A stretch of 64,000 bases of DNA from Epithemia pelagica (lineage: Eukaryota > Bacillariophyta > Bacillariophyceae > Surirellales > Surirellaceae), in NCBI GenBank assembly GCA_946965045.2, contig OX337229.1:4154001-4218000 (forward strand). Direction: 5' to 3'. A program made the translations under genes and the position numbers. The notes below the pieces were generated by a model, which made no database searches, was not told the origin of the DNA, and saw nothing but the letters and a program-made list of their open reading frames with translations. Each line of letters opens with the position of its first letter. The stretch's first letter is position 1. Shown piece after piece: positions 10,111-19,868 of this stretch.

Positions 10111-10751
10111 TGGTGGACCTAAACGACAATTCACAAAAGTACGAGTGCATTGTTCGGTACGTCGACGAAGACTTGTTTGTCATCAAGCGATCAACCTTGG
10201 ACAACGCTCGTCTCGGGCTTTTTGCAGCAAAGCCCTACAAAAAAGGCGAAATGCTGGGATTCTATGGTGGTAAGGTCCTTGACAAGTCTCGTCCGCCTTC
10301 TGCTTACGCTGTCCGACTGCGTACAAGGCCTTCTGTCTTCGTTGATCCATCCGCGGCAGACCTTTGGATGGGTTTGCACTTTGCAAACGATCCAAACTAT
10401 GCCAAGTATCACGACAACCAACCTGTTGACCCGGACGACAAATGCTACAATGTCCAGGTCGATGGAAAGCTCAAGGCTACAGCCAAACGCAACATTAAAA
10501 AAAATCAAGAGTTGTTCTGGTGCTACAATCTGGCGTCGGGCATGAGGACTGGCAGCCAGGATGAGCAAGATGAATCTTCAGATGGCAACGACGACGAGGA
10601 ATCCGAGAAGTCGGATGATGAAGGAGATGAAGATGAGGATTCAGATTCGGATTCGGATGACGAGGAAGATGACGAAGGCAACAACAACGAGAAAGATCAG
10701 GATTCGCACGACGAAGACGAAGATGACGATGAAGAAGAAGAAAGCGACTAA
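10107..10751 (+). CDS. SET-domain protein (putative lysine methyltransferase), transposon cargo
   Basis: 214 residues. The first ~145 form a SET-like domain: NARLGLFAAKPYKKGEMLGF at the start (the usual GLGLFA...I.KGE..G.Y block), a middle block FVDPSAADLWMGLHFANDPNY in the place of the family NHS/substrate motif, and an end block ATAKRNIKKNQELFWCYN corresponding to A.R.I..GEEL...Y. SET proteins transfer a methyl group from SAM to lysine, most often on histones. The remaining ~70 residues are an almost pure Asp/Glu/Ser acidic tail, as in histone-binding or chaperone tails. The gene lies between the transposase and the basic-protein gene, well inside the terminal repeats. Whether the active site is complete is uncertain, because the NHS motif is replaced. 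Confidence 0.72.
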   Translation: MMVDLNDNSQKYECIVRYVDEDLFVIKRSTLDNARLGLFAAKPYKKGEMLGFYGGKVLDKSRPPSAYAVRLRTRPSVFVDPSAADLWMGLHFANDPNYAKYHDNQPVDPDDKCYNVQVDGKLKATAKRNIKKNQELFWCYNLASGMRTGSQDEQDESSDGNDDEESEKSDDEGDEDEDSDSDSDDEEDDEGNNNEKDQDSHDEDEDDDEEEESD

Positions 10752-10815
10752 GGCCACGATGATGAAAGTAAAGGACAACAATTATTCAGTATTTAGAATG
10801 GTTTATTTTACGTAA

Positions 10816-11741
10816 CTAATACTTGTAGTAGTCCTCCTGACTAAACATGTTTTCCTCCTGCGTATCTTCAAATCCATCATCAACGTGAGAGTCATACGTG
10901 GCGTCATCATCCGACGTCGTTGAAGCAGCCTCACGAAAGAGACTCGGGCTTGCACAACTGTCAGCCATGAAATGCACAGCCCTCTCGGCCTCACGTCTCT
11001 TTTGGGCATGCTTCTCACCAGGCGTCAAGTACTGCCAATCCACCACATTGGATTTCATGACAGTCTCCGCCTCACCAATGGACTCCTCCTTCTTCAATGG
11101 AGTGCAAGTCTCCATCAGCATTCCATCCTCTTGTCCTGAAAACAAAATGAGGTGAGTACTACGATCGTTCCAATCAATTACAAAGGCACAATCAACTTAC
11201 CATTTTCGTTGATTGTTTCATTGTTTCTGGGCTTGTGGCTACGCTCAGACTGCTTAAGCGTTTCCACAATCTCGGCAATCGAGACTTTGCCCGAATGATG
11301 ATGGTGGTTTTGACCAAGCACCAGGGTCGTGGCTCCATTCTCATCACCAAGGATGAGATGCCACTGCGTTGCTTTGTTCAATGCATCCTTGAGCCTCTGC
11401 GCCTTGTCGTCGATGGCCACCGGCATCAATACCACTATGTCCTCGTTTGCTCCTCTTGGAGTCTCCCCTTCAACCACCTTGGAAATGACGAAATCTGGAG
11501 ACTGGGGTGGGGGGAGCTCCGGACTCGTCTTCTTTGTTCGACGCTTCTTGTTTGCGTTCTTCTTCGTGGAGCTCTTCTTCGGAGGGAGCTTCTTGCCCGG
11601 TGTCTTCGCTGGTGTCTTCGCTGGTGTCTTCCCTGGCGTCTTCCCTGGTGGAGGAACAGTATCTTCCTGGATGTCATCCAGGAAGCTTGGTGTTTTGGTG
11701 CGGGTGCGACTTGGGTAGCGACGATGGCTGTTGTTGCTCAT
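10816..11741 (-). CDS. Two-exon basic repeat protein (KTPAKTP), transposon cargo
   Basis: Exon 1 runs 11741-11201 and exon 2 runs 11135-10816 on the minus strand. The 65-nt intron (11200-11136) has donor GTAAGT and acceptor TTTTGTTTTCAG, and joining gives exactly 287 codons including the stop. The start chosen is MSNNSHRRYPSRTRTKTP; an in-frame extension further upstream is less protein-like. The N-terminal third is basic with tandem KTPGKTP/KTPAKTP units and a Lys-rich run, as in linker-histone or AT-hook-type tails. The middle reads as a folded segment (WHLILGDENGATTLVLGQ), and the end is acidic. It would plausibly bind chromatin. It is divergent from the 12021 gene, sharing ~280 bp of promoter. 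No family recognised. Confidence 0.68.
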
Positions 11742-12020
11742 CTTGTTTTGTTTTTTGTGAGACGAACATACAACTGAGAGCATCGTGCTGTGTCTTGTAA
11801 TGGGATGTGGAATGTACCTGCTCGCGATCTCAAGACCAAACTCAAACAACCTACTTAGATCAACGGATAGCTGAACGGAAAGAGGTGCGCGTAAAGATCC
11901 GACCAACCCGTGTGGCTCCCACATTTTGGATGCATCCGGAAACGAAACATGCAAACACGAAACAACCCACTGCTTTGAATCGATCGAACAATCAACCTAA
12001 CGTGCGGAGTTCGGAGTACG

Positions 12021-12560
12021 ATGCTACCAACACCAACAATCAACAACGGCATGGAGGACGAGGTCGAGTTCTTTTTCAACAAGGACAAGTTTGGCTCTGA
12101 AGACGATCGAAGTCGATGTAACTTTCGGACGAGCTTTTACGCGGACAGGGTCAATGTTCTCGTTGGAGACATTGTCGACAACGGCGCAGAACAAAATGGA
12201 CGGAATGTTGTCGACCGTGGGCATGTTCTCCTCCAACGGGAGACAAGCACAGACTATCTTCGGTTGGCATTTTACAAGAGGGAAGCGCGGTCCGAGTTTG
12301 CCGACCCGCTGCTTGTGCTGCCAGTTGGGTTCATTGTCAAGACAGTGATGAAGGAAGTTCTCTCACCCACGGACTCCAGCAAGAAGAAGGGCCGCATTCA
12401 ATTCTACACACGGTGCACGATCGATACGAAGAGCAGCATGGACCCAATGGTCGTCACCCTCTACATGAGCCTCTTCCACATGGAAGAGCTCAAGACTGCT
12501 CTTGCCTACATGACGACAAAATACCCTACCCAGAGCCTGTTCTTTACAGCAGATGCGTAA
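12021..12560 (+). CDS. Hypothetical 179-residue protein, transposon cargo
   Basis: Single exon, 179 codons. A second ATG (MEDEVEFFFNKDKF) ten codons in is an alternative start. Composition is that of a soluble globular protein, with alternating hydrophobic strands (LLVLPVGFIVKTVMKEVL, VVTLYMSLFHMEEL) and no membrane segment or known motif. It lies just inside the right terminal repeat and is transcribed toward the right end, divergent from the basic repeat gene. It could be an accessory factor for transposition or silencing escape. That is inference from position only. Confidence 0.6.
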   Translation: MLPTPTINNGMEDEVEFFFNKDKFGSEDDRSRCNFRTSFYADRVNVLVGDIVDNGAEQNGRNVVDRGHVLLQRETSTDYLRLAFYKREARSEFADPLLVLPVGFIVKTVMKEVLSPTDSSKKKGRIQFYTRCTIDTKSSMDPMVVTLYMSLFHMEELKTALAYMTTKYPTQSLFFTADA

Positions 12561-12727
12561 TAGAACCTACTTAGTCGATTAGCAATAGTACTTGTTGTGT
12601 TTGTAGCCAGGAATGGCATCGTATTTGTCCAAACATCGATCCATCCCATTGTCATGGTTGCTGCGGATTATCCACTGTGGAGTTTTGTGTACTGGTTTTT
12701 TTCGGGTACAGTCTTGTACACTAATAT

Positions 12728-12760
12728 ACTCATGCACTCCGCAACTTGAACCAGCTCGTA
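12728..12760 (-). repeat. Right terminal inverted repeat of the large transposon
   Basis: Reverse complement begins TACGAGCTGGTTCAAG and matches 31 of 33 bases of 5919-5951. It is followed directly by the CAAGC target duplication. Confidence 0.88.
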
Positions 12761-12765
12761 CAAGC
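12761..12765. repeat. Target-site duplication CAAGC, right
   Basis: Five bases directly outside the right terminal repeat, identical to 5914-5918. Confidence 0.7.
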
Positions 12766-14237
12766 TGGTTTCGCGCGCCATATACCTCGTGTATTAAAGT
12801 ACAAAAATTGTGTACAAATCTAGCAAATACTCCCTTTTTTTGGAGTACAAATTATCTCATAGTAATCTAGCGGTGCGGACGAGTTGCAGTTTTCCGGTTC
12901 CTCACATAATTTCGTGATGGTATTCGAGAACGAAAACAACTGCCACCGCTTCAGGTCACCATCGCCGTCTGAGGCCGCTGGTACCTGAAGTAATGCACCA
13001 GATCGATAGCATAGGTATAACATCAACAGATAATCAAAAAACTTCAAGTACGCGGTGCCTGTAGCTCGAGATATAGCAGTACTTCACGCAACAACAACAA
13101 CAACAACACGAGAAACTTTCGCCTCGGCCGCTCCCTCGTTTGTCTCCCCGGCGGTCGAGAAGCAAAGTGGCATAAATGATTACTATGATGGTTTATGTAC
13201 AAAATTGTCAATACAGTATTTGTACTGTAATACACTAGGCAGGTCCCTCGTGAAACCAGCTTGTAGAGGACAAGGTTAACTGCTTCATGCTTTCCAGGGT
13301 AGAGATCAGAGCATCTCTCTCTAGAGAGGCCCAACAATCTTCTTTTACCGTTATGTTTGGTTGGGGGAATATTCTTATTTCTCATGGGTTAGCGCTTAGC
13401 GCTGCAAGAAGCAAGCTCGTACTCGTTGTTTTTGTAATGTGTCTTATTAGTTGTTCTATGTCTCTAATTACCACGCAAACTGCAATGGCGCGTTTTAAGG
13501 GGCAATAGGTTCTAAGTATTATTTTTATTAAGCTCCTATCGGAAATCGGAATACTCGCGGATGCCGAACACCGTCTGTTGTCTGTCCCGAACAAAATTTG
13601 AAGGAGAATTCTGCAGGATTGTGGGTTGGGCGTTGGGCGTTCAACGTCCAAACACGAACGCAAGAGTCCGGAGTCCGGACAAACACGAACACACATGAGG
13701 TGCCAAAATCTCTGTTCCTGCTTGGCGAACAATGATGCGTGAATAGGACGACGGTCCATCAGCCCCAACCTCCGTACGCATCAGGGCAATGGGAAATGGG
13801 ACATGAGGCGCTGGCGTGGTGTATTCTATGGCCTACAGACACCGGTGCATCCGGAACTGATGCGGTTCGTCTCACCGGAAAACCCCGGTTGAAGCGTGAA
13901 CCGCTGTGTGCGCTTGACTGCACGAATTCAACACAGACGAGATGAATATGAGATGCATCGTCAAAATGAAATATACGACTGTTCGAGCTTTTAGATTCAA
14001 TACTTCTTGATTCCTAGTCAAGCTATGCCCGAATAATGAGAGGAGCAAGAAGAGAAACCTAGAGCAGAGAAAGGAAACAAAATTGTGAATTAGGAGTATG
14101 TGATAGTAGCTACATTGTCATATCGTCCCCTTCTTCGTTTAGGTTCTCCATCAAAACTATATTCCAAAATTGAACCGCTGAGTCATGACAAAATAAATGA
14201 GTTTCAATGATCGAAACGTCAACAGATTGCACTCCAG
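12766..14237. other. Non-coding flank between transposon and kinase gene
   Basis: About 1.5 kb with no supported gene. It holds a short CAA/ACA run near 13090-13110 (the Asn/Gln-like frames there are low complexity) and AT-rich sequence before the kinase 3' end. Several frames of 70-130 codons overlap on opposite strands without motifs. Confidence 0.45.
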
Positions 14238-16145
14238 TTAGTCAGGTGCTTGTGGTGCTTCATTTGCCCCAACGTTTCTCGATAACGTGTCTATATCATC
14301 GGTTTCCAGGGAAGATTTCACCTTGCCTCCTGCGGGGATGTTTACCGTATCAGGATTGGTACAAGTAGTAGTTGTTATTTGTGGTAGAGTGGACGATGAT
14401 ATAGATGTCGGTGATGTTTCGTCCTCTTCCGGTGTGCCCGAAGCGACTAGCTTTTCACCCTCTGTCAATAGTGAATCAGGCCACTCCTCCAACTCTTCCA
14501 GGGCACCGAGCTCATCGAGTCTAGTATCCACATCCTGGAATGACGAGGTAATTTCAAGCTTGGAATCTTCCGACTGCGACCCTGGAAAGTAGTCAGAAGT
14601 CGCCTGAGTAGAGTATTCTGTCGCAGTCATTTCCGGTCCCAAATGTTCAGCTCGGTCGGCTGCTTTGATTTGCTGTTTGTGACCCAACCTTTCCAACAAC
14701 TTCTGAAGGCTTGTTCGAACATTGGAAGCCTTTGGGCGGTGGATAGGCCCAATCGTTATGCATCCACGAACTATTTGACACACTTCATCAGGCCAACATT
14801 TACAAATGGGTAATGGGCATTGTTCAGTTGGGACTGAGAGCACGGAATCGTCCTTAAACTTTCTCAATACTTCACGAGGACTGCCAAGCGACATGAGTTC
14901 CCACATACAAACACCGAAACTATATACATCGGCAGAGAGGTTGTAAGGAACCTTTTTGCGAACCTCTGGAGCCATATAGTATTTCGTGCCAACGCGGGAC
15001 ATGAGGTATGTCTCCTGGTCCTTGTTGGAGGGAAGTAATCGGGTGAGTCCAAAATCAAACAACTTCAAGTCTCCATGGACATCAAAACCAATGTTCGTCG
15101 TCTTGAGATCACGATAAATTATTCTCCGCTCGTGCATATACTCCATAGCAGAAGATATATCGTAAGCTACTTGCAGTCGCTCCAGTAGAATCGAGTCAAG
15201 CTTTACAATCGCTTTTTGTTTGGACCAGGGCATTTTCAAGCGACCTCGGTGCTTTCGGATAGAATTTCTCCACTCAAAAACGCGATTCTCCAATGTCTCC
15301 GGCAATCGATCAATTATCATGAAGAATCCTGTATGTTTCCCTGATGCAAAACCGTTCACACCGTCCATTGACCATCCACGTAGTGTTATGATGTTGGGAT
15401 GATTCATTGCCATCAATAGCTGAGCTTCCAGTACAAGGTCAATCGCAGCGCGTTCAAACCGCTCTGGTTCTTTCATCAGACCTTTTCTCAGGTGCTTCAG
15501 AGCATATCTTGACATTCTGTGTCCTTGAATTTTACTCTTCTTTCCTGTTGGATAAATCTCATCACCAGCTTGAATAGGGCCCAACACGTTGTCAGCCAAG
15601 TATTGGCGGCCGTTCTGTTCATGAACAGAAACGCTGTCCGTGAGATCTCGAGCCGGATGAAAGGACGCTACTTCGTACACAGACGAAAAGCCTCCGGTTC
15701 CAAGTAGGCTCCCTATTTCGATTTCTTCGTAATCAAAAGGAGCAATGGTGCGATCTCGCTCCTTGTCACCGGTGAATCTCGATTCCTCCGATTGAATGAT
15801 ACGAGATTTCACCAGTTCTTTCTGTAGTCTTTGAACGTGCCTAGCACATCGATCTTTGATCTTGGTGGACGTTTCTTCGTCAATACGAATCGATCGTACT
15901 TCAGAAGGGGCGTTCATCTGGTAAATGTAGGCATAGATGCCAGCATCAAAGTCCGGCCCCATACCATCATCTTGTTCCGCTATTAAGGGAATCAACGAAT
16001 CAGTTCCAGGATACGGTATTTTTGTACAAACATTGCAATGAAGATGGTTATCAACCCTTTGTTGTTTCAAATGTTCATCGGCTGCCGCTTTTTTCCGAAA
16101 CCCCCTACGGCGAGCCAACGATGGGTTGGAACACGAGTACGCCAT
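14238..16145 (-). CDS. Protein kinase (TKL-like Ser/Thr kinase)
   Basis: 635 residues, single exon. The kinase domain spans about 140-490. It has a glycine-rich loop GTGGFSSV (149-156), the ATP-anchoring Lys in RYALKHL (K217), a helix-C Glu near E240, a catalytic loop YRDLKTTN (D346, with Tyr replacing the usual His of HRD), DFG at 364-366 and MAPE at 391-394. The domain also carries an insert of ~50 residues between strands 2 and 3. The N-terminal region includes a CNVC pair (C37, C40) and a helical stretch. The C-terminal ~150 residues are acidic and Ser/Thr-rich. The overall pattern (MAPEVRKKVPYNLSADVYSF) fits tyrosine-kinase-like Ser/Thr kinases. It phosphorylates unknown substrates. The catalytic residues all look present, so it should be active. 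Confidence 0.9.
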   Translation of the reverse strand: MAYSCSNPSLARRRGFRKKAAADEHLKQQRVDNHLHCNVCTKIPYPGTDSLIPLIAEQDDGMGPDFDAGIYAYIYQMNAPSEVRSIRIDEETSTKIKDRCARHVQRLQKELVKSRIIQSEESRFTGDKERDRTIAPFDYEEIEIGSLLGTGGFSSVYEVASFHPARDLTDSVSVHEQNGRQYLADNVLGPIQAGDEIYPTGKKSKIQGHRMSRYALKHLRKGLMKEPERFERAAIDLVLEAQLLMAMNHPNIITLRGWSMDGVNGFASGKHTGFFMIIDRLPETLENRVFEWRNSIRKHRGRLKMPWSKQKAIVKLDSILLERLQVAYDISSAMEYMHERRIIYRDLKTTNIGFDVHGDLKLFDFGLTRLLPSNKDQETYLMSRVGTKYYMAPEVRKKVPYNLSADVYSFGVCMWELMSLGSPREVLRKFKDDSVLSVPTEQCPLPICKCWPDEVCQIVRGCITIGPIHRPKASNVRTSLQKLLERLGHKQQIKAADRAEHLGPEMTATEYSTQATSDYFPGSQSEDSKLEITSSFQDVDTRLDELGALEELEEWPDSLLTEGEKLVASGTPEEDETSPTSISSSTLPQITTTTCTNPDTVNIPAGGKVKSSLETDDIDTLSRNVGANEAPQAPD

Positions 16146-16944
16146 TTAGCAGTGTTTGCAACAATACGAACGGTTGTTACTTCATTCGATCCCAAAGACT
16201 TTGATGTATTCTGTAACCTTTGTCTTCTTTTGCTTTGTCTTTCTCCTTTTTATGAATTGGTCACAACCTCCACGATGTCAAAATCACCAATAAAACACAA
16301 CGAGAAGCATAGTGCGAGCTGTAATGCCGGAGACAGTGAGGATCAACAACGAAAAGGGTGAATAACGAACAACGGAGAACGGAGTGTGTGGCTTCAAACT
16401 CCAACCTCGAACCTTGACCCAATGTGGTGGCGCTAGTTGTGAAGTCACAACCAATTGTGGGATAGGAGGAAATATGAACCGTTGGGGCGTACGATATCTC
16501 ACAGCAAAATGAGCAAAAATTTTGCTTCGCGGGGCTCATTATTTGTTTTGGAAAACAAAATCAACAATATTTATTTTTAAATTATCCGACTCATGCTTAT
16601 TATTTCGGAAAGGTGACGTAGAAACTACTCCTTATCGAGATTGTAGTACAGCCAGGCTACCACTCACCGAGAGACAGACAAGGGTAGTCAGAACTATAGA
16701 CTCTGTCAGTACTTTGTCATCAATGAGAAGCATGGGGAATGGGGAGCAGACAGTATACACTACTTACAAGAAGCACATAGAGATGTTCCCCAAGTTCCAA
16801 ACGAACTAAATACGAACTAAGAACCAGTCGCACTTCTCCCAACGCAGTGACCGGGAGGATGATGAATAGAAAGAGATCTGGCTATTTCAAATTTAGATCA
16901 CAAATAGCCTGCTAATTGACTCTTTCTTCCTTGTTCCTGCTTCC
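16146..16944. other. Intergenic, kinase promoter side
   Basis: About 0.8 kb upstream of the kinase start and left of the MITE. No gene is supported. It presumably contains the kinase promoter near 16146-16250. The rest is AT-rich with short overlapping frames. Confidence 0.4.
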
Positions 16945-16947
16945 TTA

Positions 16948-17737
16948 GGGCCTGTGTCCAGGGAATGTGTTTTTGAGTTCTGAAATCGAGTTTCGAGTTT
17001 CGAGGTTGAGCTAATAGGTTATGGTCCCCTTGAAAACTCGAAAACACAACCTCGAATCCCCCAAATCTTGGCAATCCCCCAACGACCTTGCCAAGATTCT
17101 GAAATCGAGTTTCGAGTTTCGAGGTTTGCAAAGAGCCCCACGCGCTCCTACAAAACCCACCTTTCAGCCGCCGGGCTCTCTGTCTCTCATTTCGATCTCT
17201 CCGACAACAACAACGAGGCAATCTCTCTTGTCCATCATAGACAATAGTACAATAGTAGCACAATGATTGATGTGATATAAGTAGGAGCTTCTCTAGAAAA
17301 TAAGCAAGTATTATTAACCTGTCGCTGCCATGGAAGTAATGGTCACAACCACTGTCAATGGTCAAAAGCAAATAGTTCTCATCTCTCCATAGATGACATG
17401 GTTACGGAACAAAGCCCGCATCCTGCTCCATGGACGGGCTCTACAAATATTCTACCTTCTCCCGTTATGCAATGTGATATTAGGAATTAGGAGTACTCAA
17501 GCGACATTTGTTTGTCGTCATTGTCAATTGCCGTTGTGCTCGTTCATGCGCCGGTAGGGGGGAAGCATGGGAGTGCACGAGTATTGAAAAATAAAACTCG
17601 AAACTCGAAACTCGAAAATACAGTTTTTACCTGGACACGTACATCCAGATCGTTGTTTCAAGGTAGGGACAGAGCCCCACCTCAAAACTCGAAACTCGAT
17701 TTCAGACCTCGAAAACACATTCCCTGGACACAGGGCC
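16948..17737 (+). mobile_element. Harbinger-like MITE, copy 1
   Basis: A 790-bp non-autonomous element. The termini read GGGCCTGTGTCCAGGG on the left and its near-exact inverse on the right (the second and third bases give GGS). It is flanked by TTA on both sides (16945-16947 and 17738-17740). GGGCC-type ends with a 3-bp TTA/TNA duplication are the hallmark of PIF/Harbinger elements and their MITEs. Subterminal regions contain repeated ACTCGAAACTCGAAA-type units in inverted arrangement. No transposase is inside. A second copy at 47673-48460 has the same orientation and differs at only about ten positions plus a small length change. Confidence 0.85.
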
Positions 17738-17740
17738 TTA

Positions 17741-19181
17741 GGGTCGGTCCTATCGACACGATTTCTTCGCATTCTTCGCAAATCTTCGCATACATCCGGA
17801 CGGATTTGCCCAAATTTTGCGAAGAAAATCTTCGCAAGTGGCCCATTTCGCAGATTTGAGGATTTGCGAAGGTTTTTGCGAAGGTCGTAGGGTAGCAACA
17901 TTTTTCTCGGGTAGTACACGCAATTACTTAGTTTGGTTAGATACTCCTACGAACACACCTATGATCCATGATACCATACCAATGCCGATCGGCCAAATCC
18001 AAACGACTCATCCCCTTTGAGCAGCACCACATCTTTGTGCTGGATACCACCTCTCCAACTACGACTCGTTCGAATATTGAGACTTTCCATAGCCTTCCTG
18101 TGTCGGTCGAATATTGGGACTTTCCATAGCCTTCCTGTGAGATTAGGAGACAGTTTCTAAAGGCGTTTGCTCCTCGTCGGCGCTGACGACGCACTCAGTT
18201 TTGGTTCTTTCAGTCGGATGAACTCTTTTCTCAGTGGTAGCTATGGGATGCTGTCTGGTTGTGGCGGGAAGAGGCAAACGAACCGTGGATACATACCGCA
18301 ACTGCGTATGGTATGTCCCTCCATTTGGAAAAGGCTGTATTATATCATGATGGTTGGCCATCAAATTGTCATGCTGGGTGGCATTTGGAATGAATCTCTT
18401 GCGACCTGACCATCAATGGACAAGAATACGTGGTGTTTTTGGTGGCTCTCCGAGCGACAAGTGACCGAATGGTACGTCGTCATCGTGAACAAGGTGCCCA
18501 AGATACCAATGGAACATGAGCTCATAAGCAAGCAAGGGCCAATAGTTCACACACTTGAAATGTGGTGTACTCGCGGTGTGCCATGTCCAACAACAGGGAA
18601 ACAAAAGAATGGTCCTTTTGATCTCGACCAAACAGCAGGTGCCCTGTTGTTTGTCTGGAATTGTGCTAACAAATGGATGGAATTGTTAACCAATGGAGAC
18701 CATGGACATCCTAGTAGTAGTCGTAGATAATCGTAACTTCAGCTAGAAACAACACAAAATGCTTTACCAAAGGTTTTAGAGGTGGCTGGGATAACAAAGG
18801 GTCAAACACAAAAAGAGAAATGAAAGAACAACTACAATGGGTCCTCAGAGGGCACAGTAGATTCTCTTAGTATGCTACACAATTCTTCCTCTACTCGAGA
18901 ATGTTCAGACAGAGGTGTGGATGCCCCTTTGAACCTGATTCTTCGTTATCTTGTTATTACAACTACTCGTCCCTACTCCTACTCCTATGTTACTCCTAGG
19001 AGTAAGTATGAACTACTCCTATCCATTTTCTCAATAGCATAGCATCCATAGCTTTACTGCGAAGGTGTGCGAAGCTTCGCACTCGTTAAGACTGAACGGA
19101 GTTTCGCAACTTTTGGGTGTCCCCGGATGTATGCGAAGATTTGCGAAGAATGCGAAGAAATCGTGTCGATAGGACCGACCC
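17741..19181. mobile_element. 1.44-kb non-autonomous element with 59-bp perfect inverted repeats
   Basis: Left arm 17741-17799 and right arm 19123-19181 are exact inverse copies for 59 bases (starting GGGTCGGTCCTATCGACACG), then diverge abruptly. TTA flanks both ends (17738-17740 and 19182-19184), and the left TTA is the same one that closes the MITE to its left. The 3-bp TTA duplication and GGG start again suggest a PIF/Harbinger-type element. The arms contain multiple TTCGCA units, which are continued subterminally. The interior (about 17.9-19.0 kb) has no intact transposase. It includes a 32-bp direct duplication at 18071-18102 and 18108-18139 and short frames of unknown origin. Confidence 0.82.
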
Positions 19182-19184
19182 TTA

Positions 19185-19868
19185 TCCAATCTCCCACCGT
19201 AATGGGTTATGGCAGACTTAGACATCTACTCCTAAAACATTCTAGAGAGAGAGAATGTAGTTGTTCTCTGTATGCTGTATCTGCTTGCTTGGGGTTACTC
19301 GTTACGTTGCTAGTCAGTATTCAGTATCCGACATTCCGATATGTCCCAGGTCGAATGCACGAGTATTCTGTATTGTACAAGTAGATGGCTGATCTCAAGG
19401 AGAATTTGCCACGCACAGTGATTAGTGATTAGTGACTCTCAAGAAAAACGCTACTCCTAACTCCTATTGGTAATTGGTAATGGGTACTCCGTACTCCGTA
19501 CTCCGTACTCCTAGTTGCTAGTGCTACTGAGATTGAATATTTAAGAATTGAGAATCATAGGAGTATTTGAGTCAAGAGTAGGAGTACTACCTACAGGAAC
19601 TATCTAGAGAACTGTCTTGCAACTGTTGCCTACTTCTACTTGCTGCGAACGTTGATCTTTGATGTCTGACTTCTGACATTTCATATCACAACATAATAAT
19701 ATTACATCTAGCTAGAGGTGGCTCCAGCAGCAGGTCCTCTCTGCTGGAGCTAGGTATGCGCTGGAGACGCCTCTGCTGAAGCTAGGTATGCGCATCCGCT
19801 GGAGAAAAGACTACCTGTGCTACCAGGATGAAATTACTTAGCTACTCCTTGAAGCTAGTGAATCTATC
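19185..19868. other. Repeat-rich intergenic sequence
   Basis: No gene. It is rich in ACTCCTA/TAGGAGT-type words and short tandem pieces (for example CTCCGTACTCCGTACTCCG near 19490). Around 19720-19815 are diverged repeats of a GCTGGAGCTAGG unit that recur near 20225-20295. Confidence 0.5.

Larger units (their letters stand above)
5919..12760 (+). mobile_element. 6.84-kb DNA transposon with DDE transposase and SET-domain cargo
   Basis: The element is bounded by 33-bp terminal inverted repeats (5919-5951 and 12728-12760) that match at 31 of 33 positions and start TACAAGCTGG / TACGAGCTGG. Each is flanked directly by CAAGC (5914-5918 and 12761-12765), a perfect 5-bp target duplication. Inside are, in order, a DDE transposase (+), a small basic frame (+), a SET-domain gene (+), a two-exon basic-protein gene (-) and a 179-residue gene (+). 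The transposase has the D, D, E residues and an 'HCEL...E..WG' block. That block places it among eukaryotic DDE transposases related to the broad IS630/Tc1-like assemblage, but I do not assign a named superfamily. A CAAGC also occurs inside the left repeat, so the duplication could be fortuitous, but its position is exactly right at both ends. Confidence 0.85.

Noticed and set aside
12870-13040. Apparent direct similarity to 6010-6180 (CTCACA, CCGCTTCA, ATCGATAG in the same order)
   Set aside because: Only short words match with changing spacing, and the right copy lies outside the transposon; it could not be separated from chance by eye.
18416-18730. 104-codon frame inside the 1.44-kb element as a transposase
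   Set aside because: No catalytic or DNA-binding motif was recognised, and neighbouring frames carry stops.
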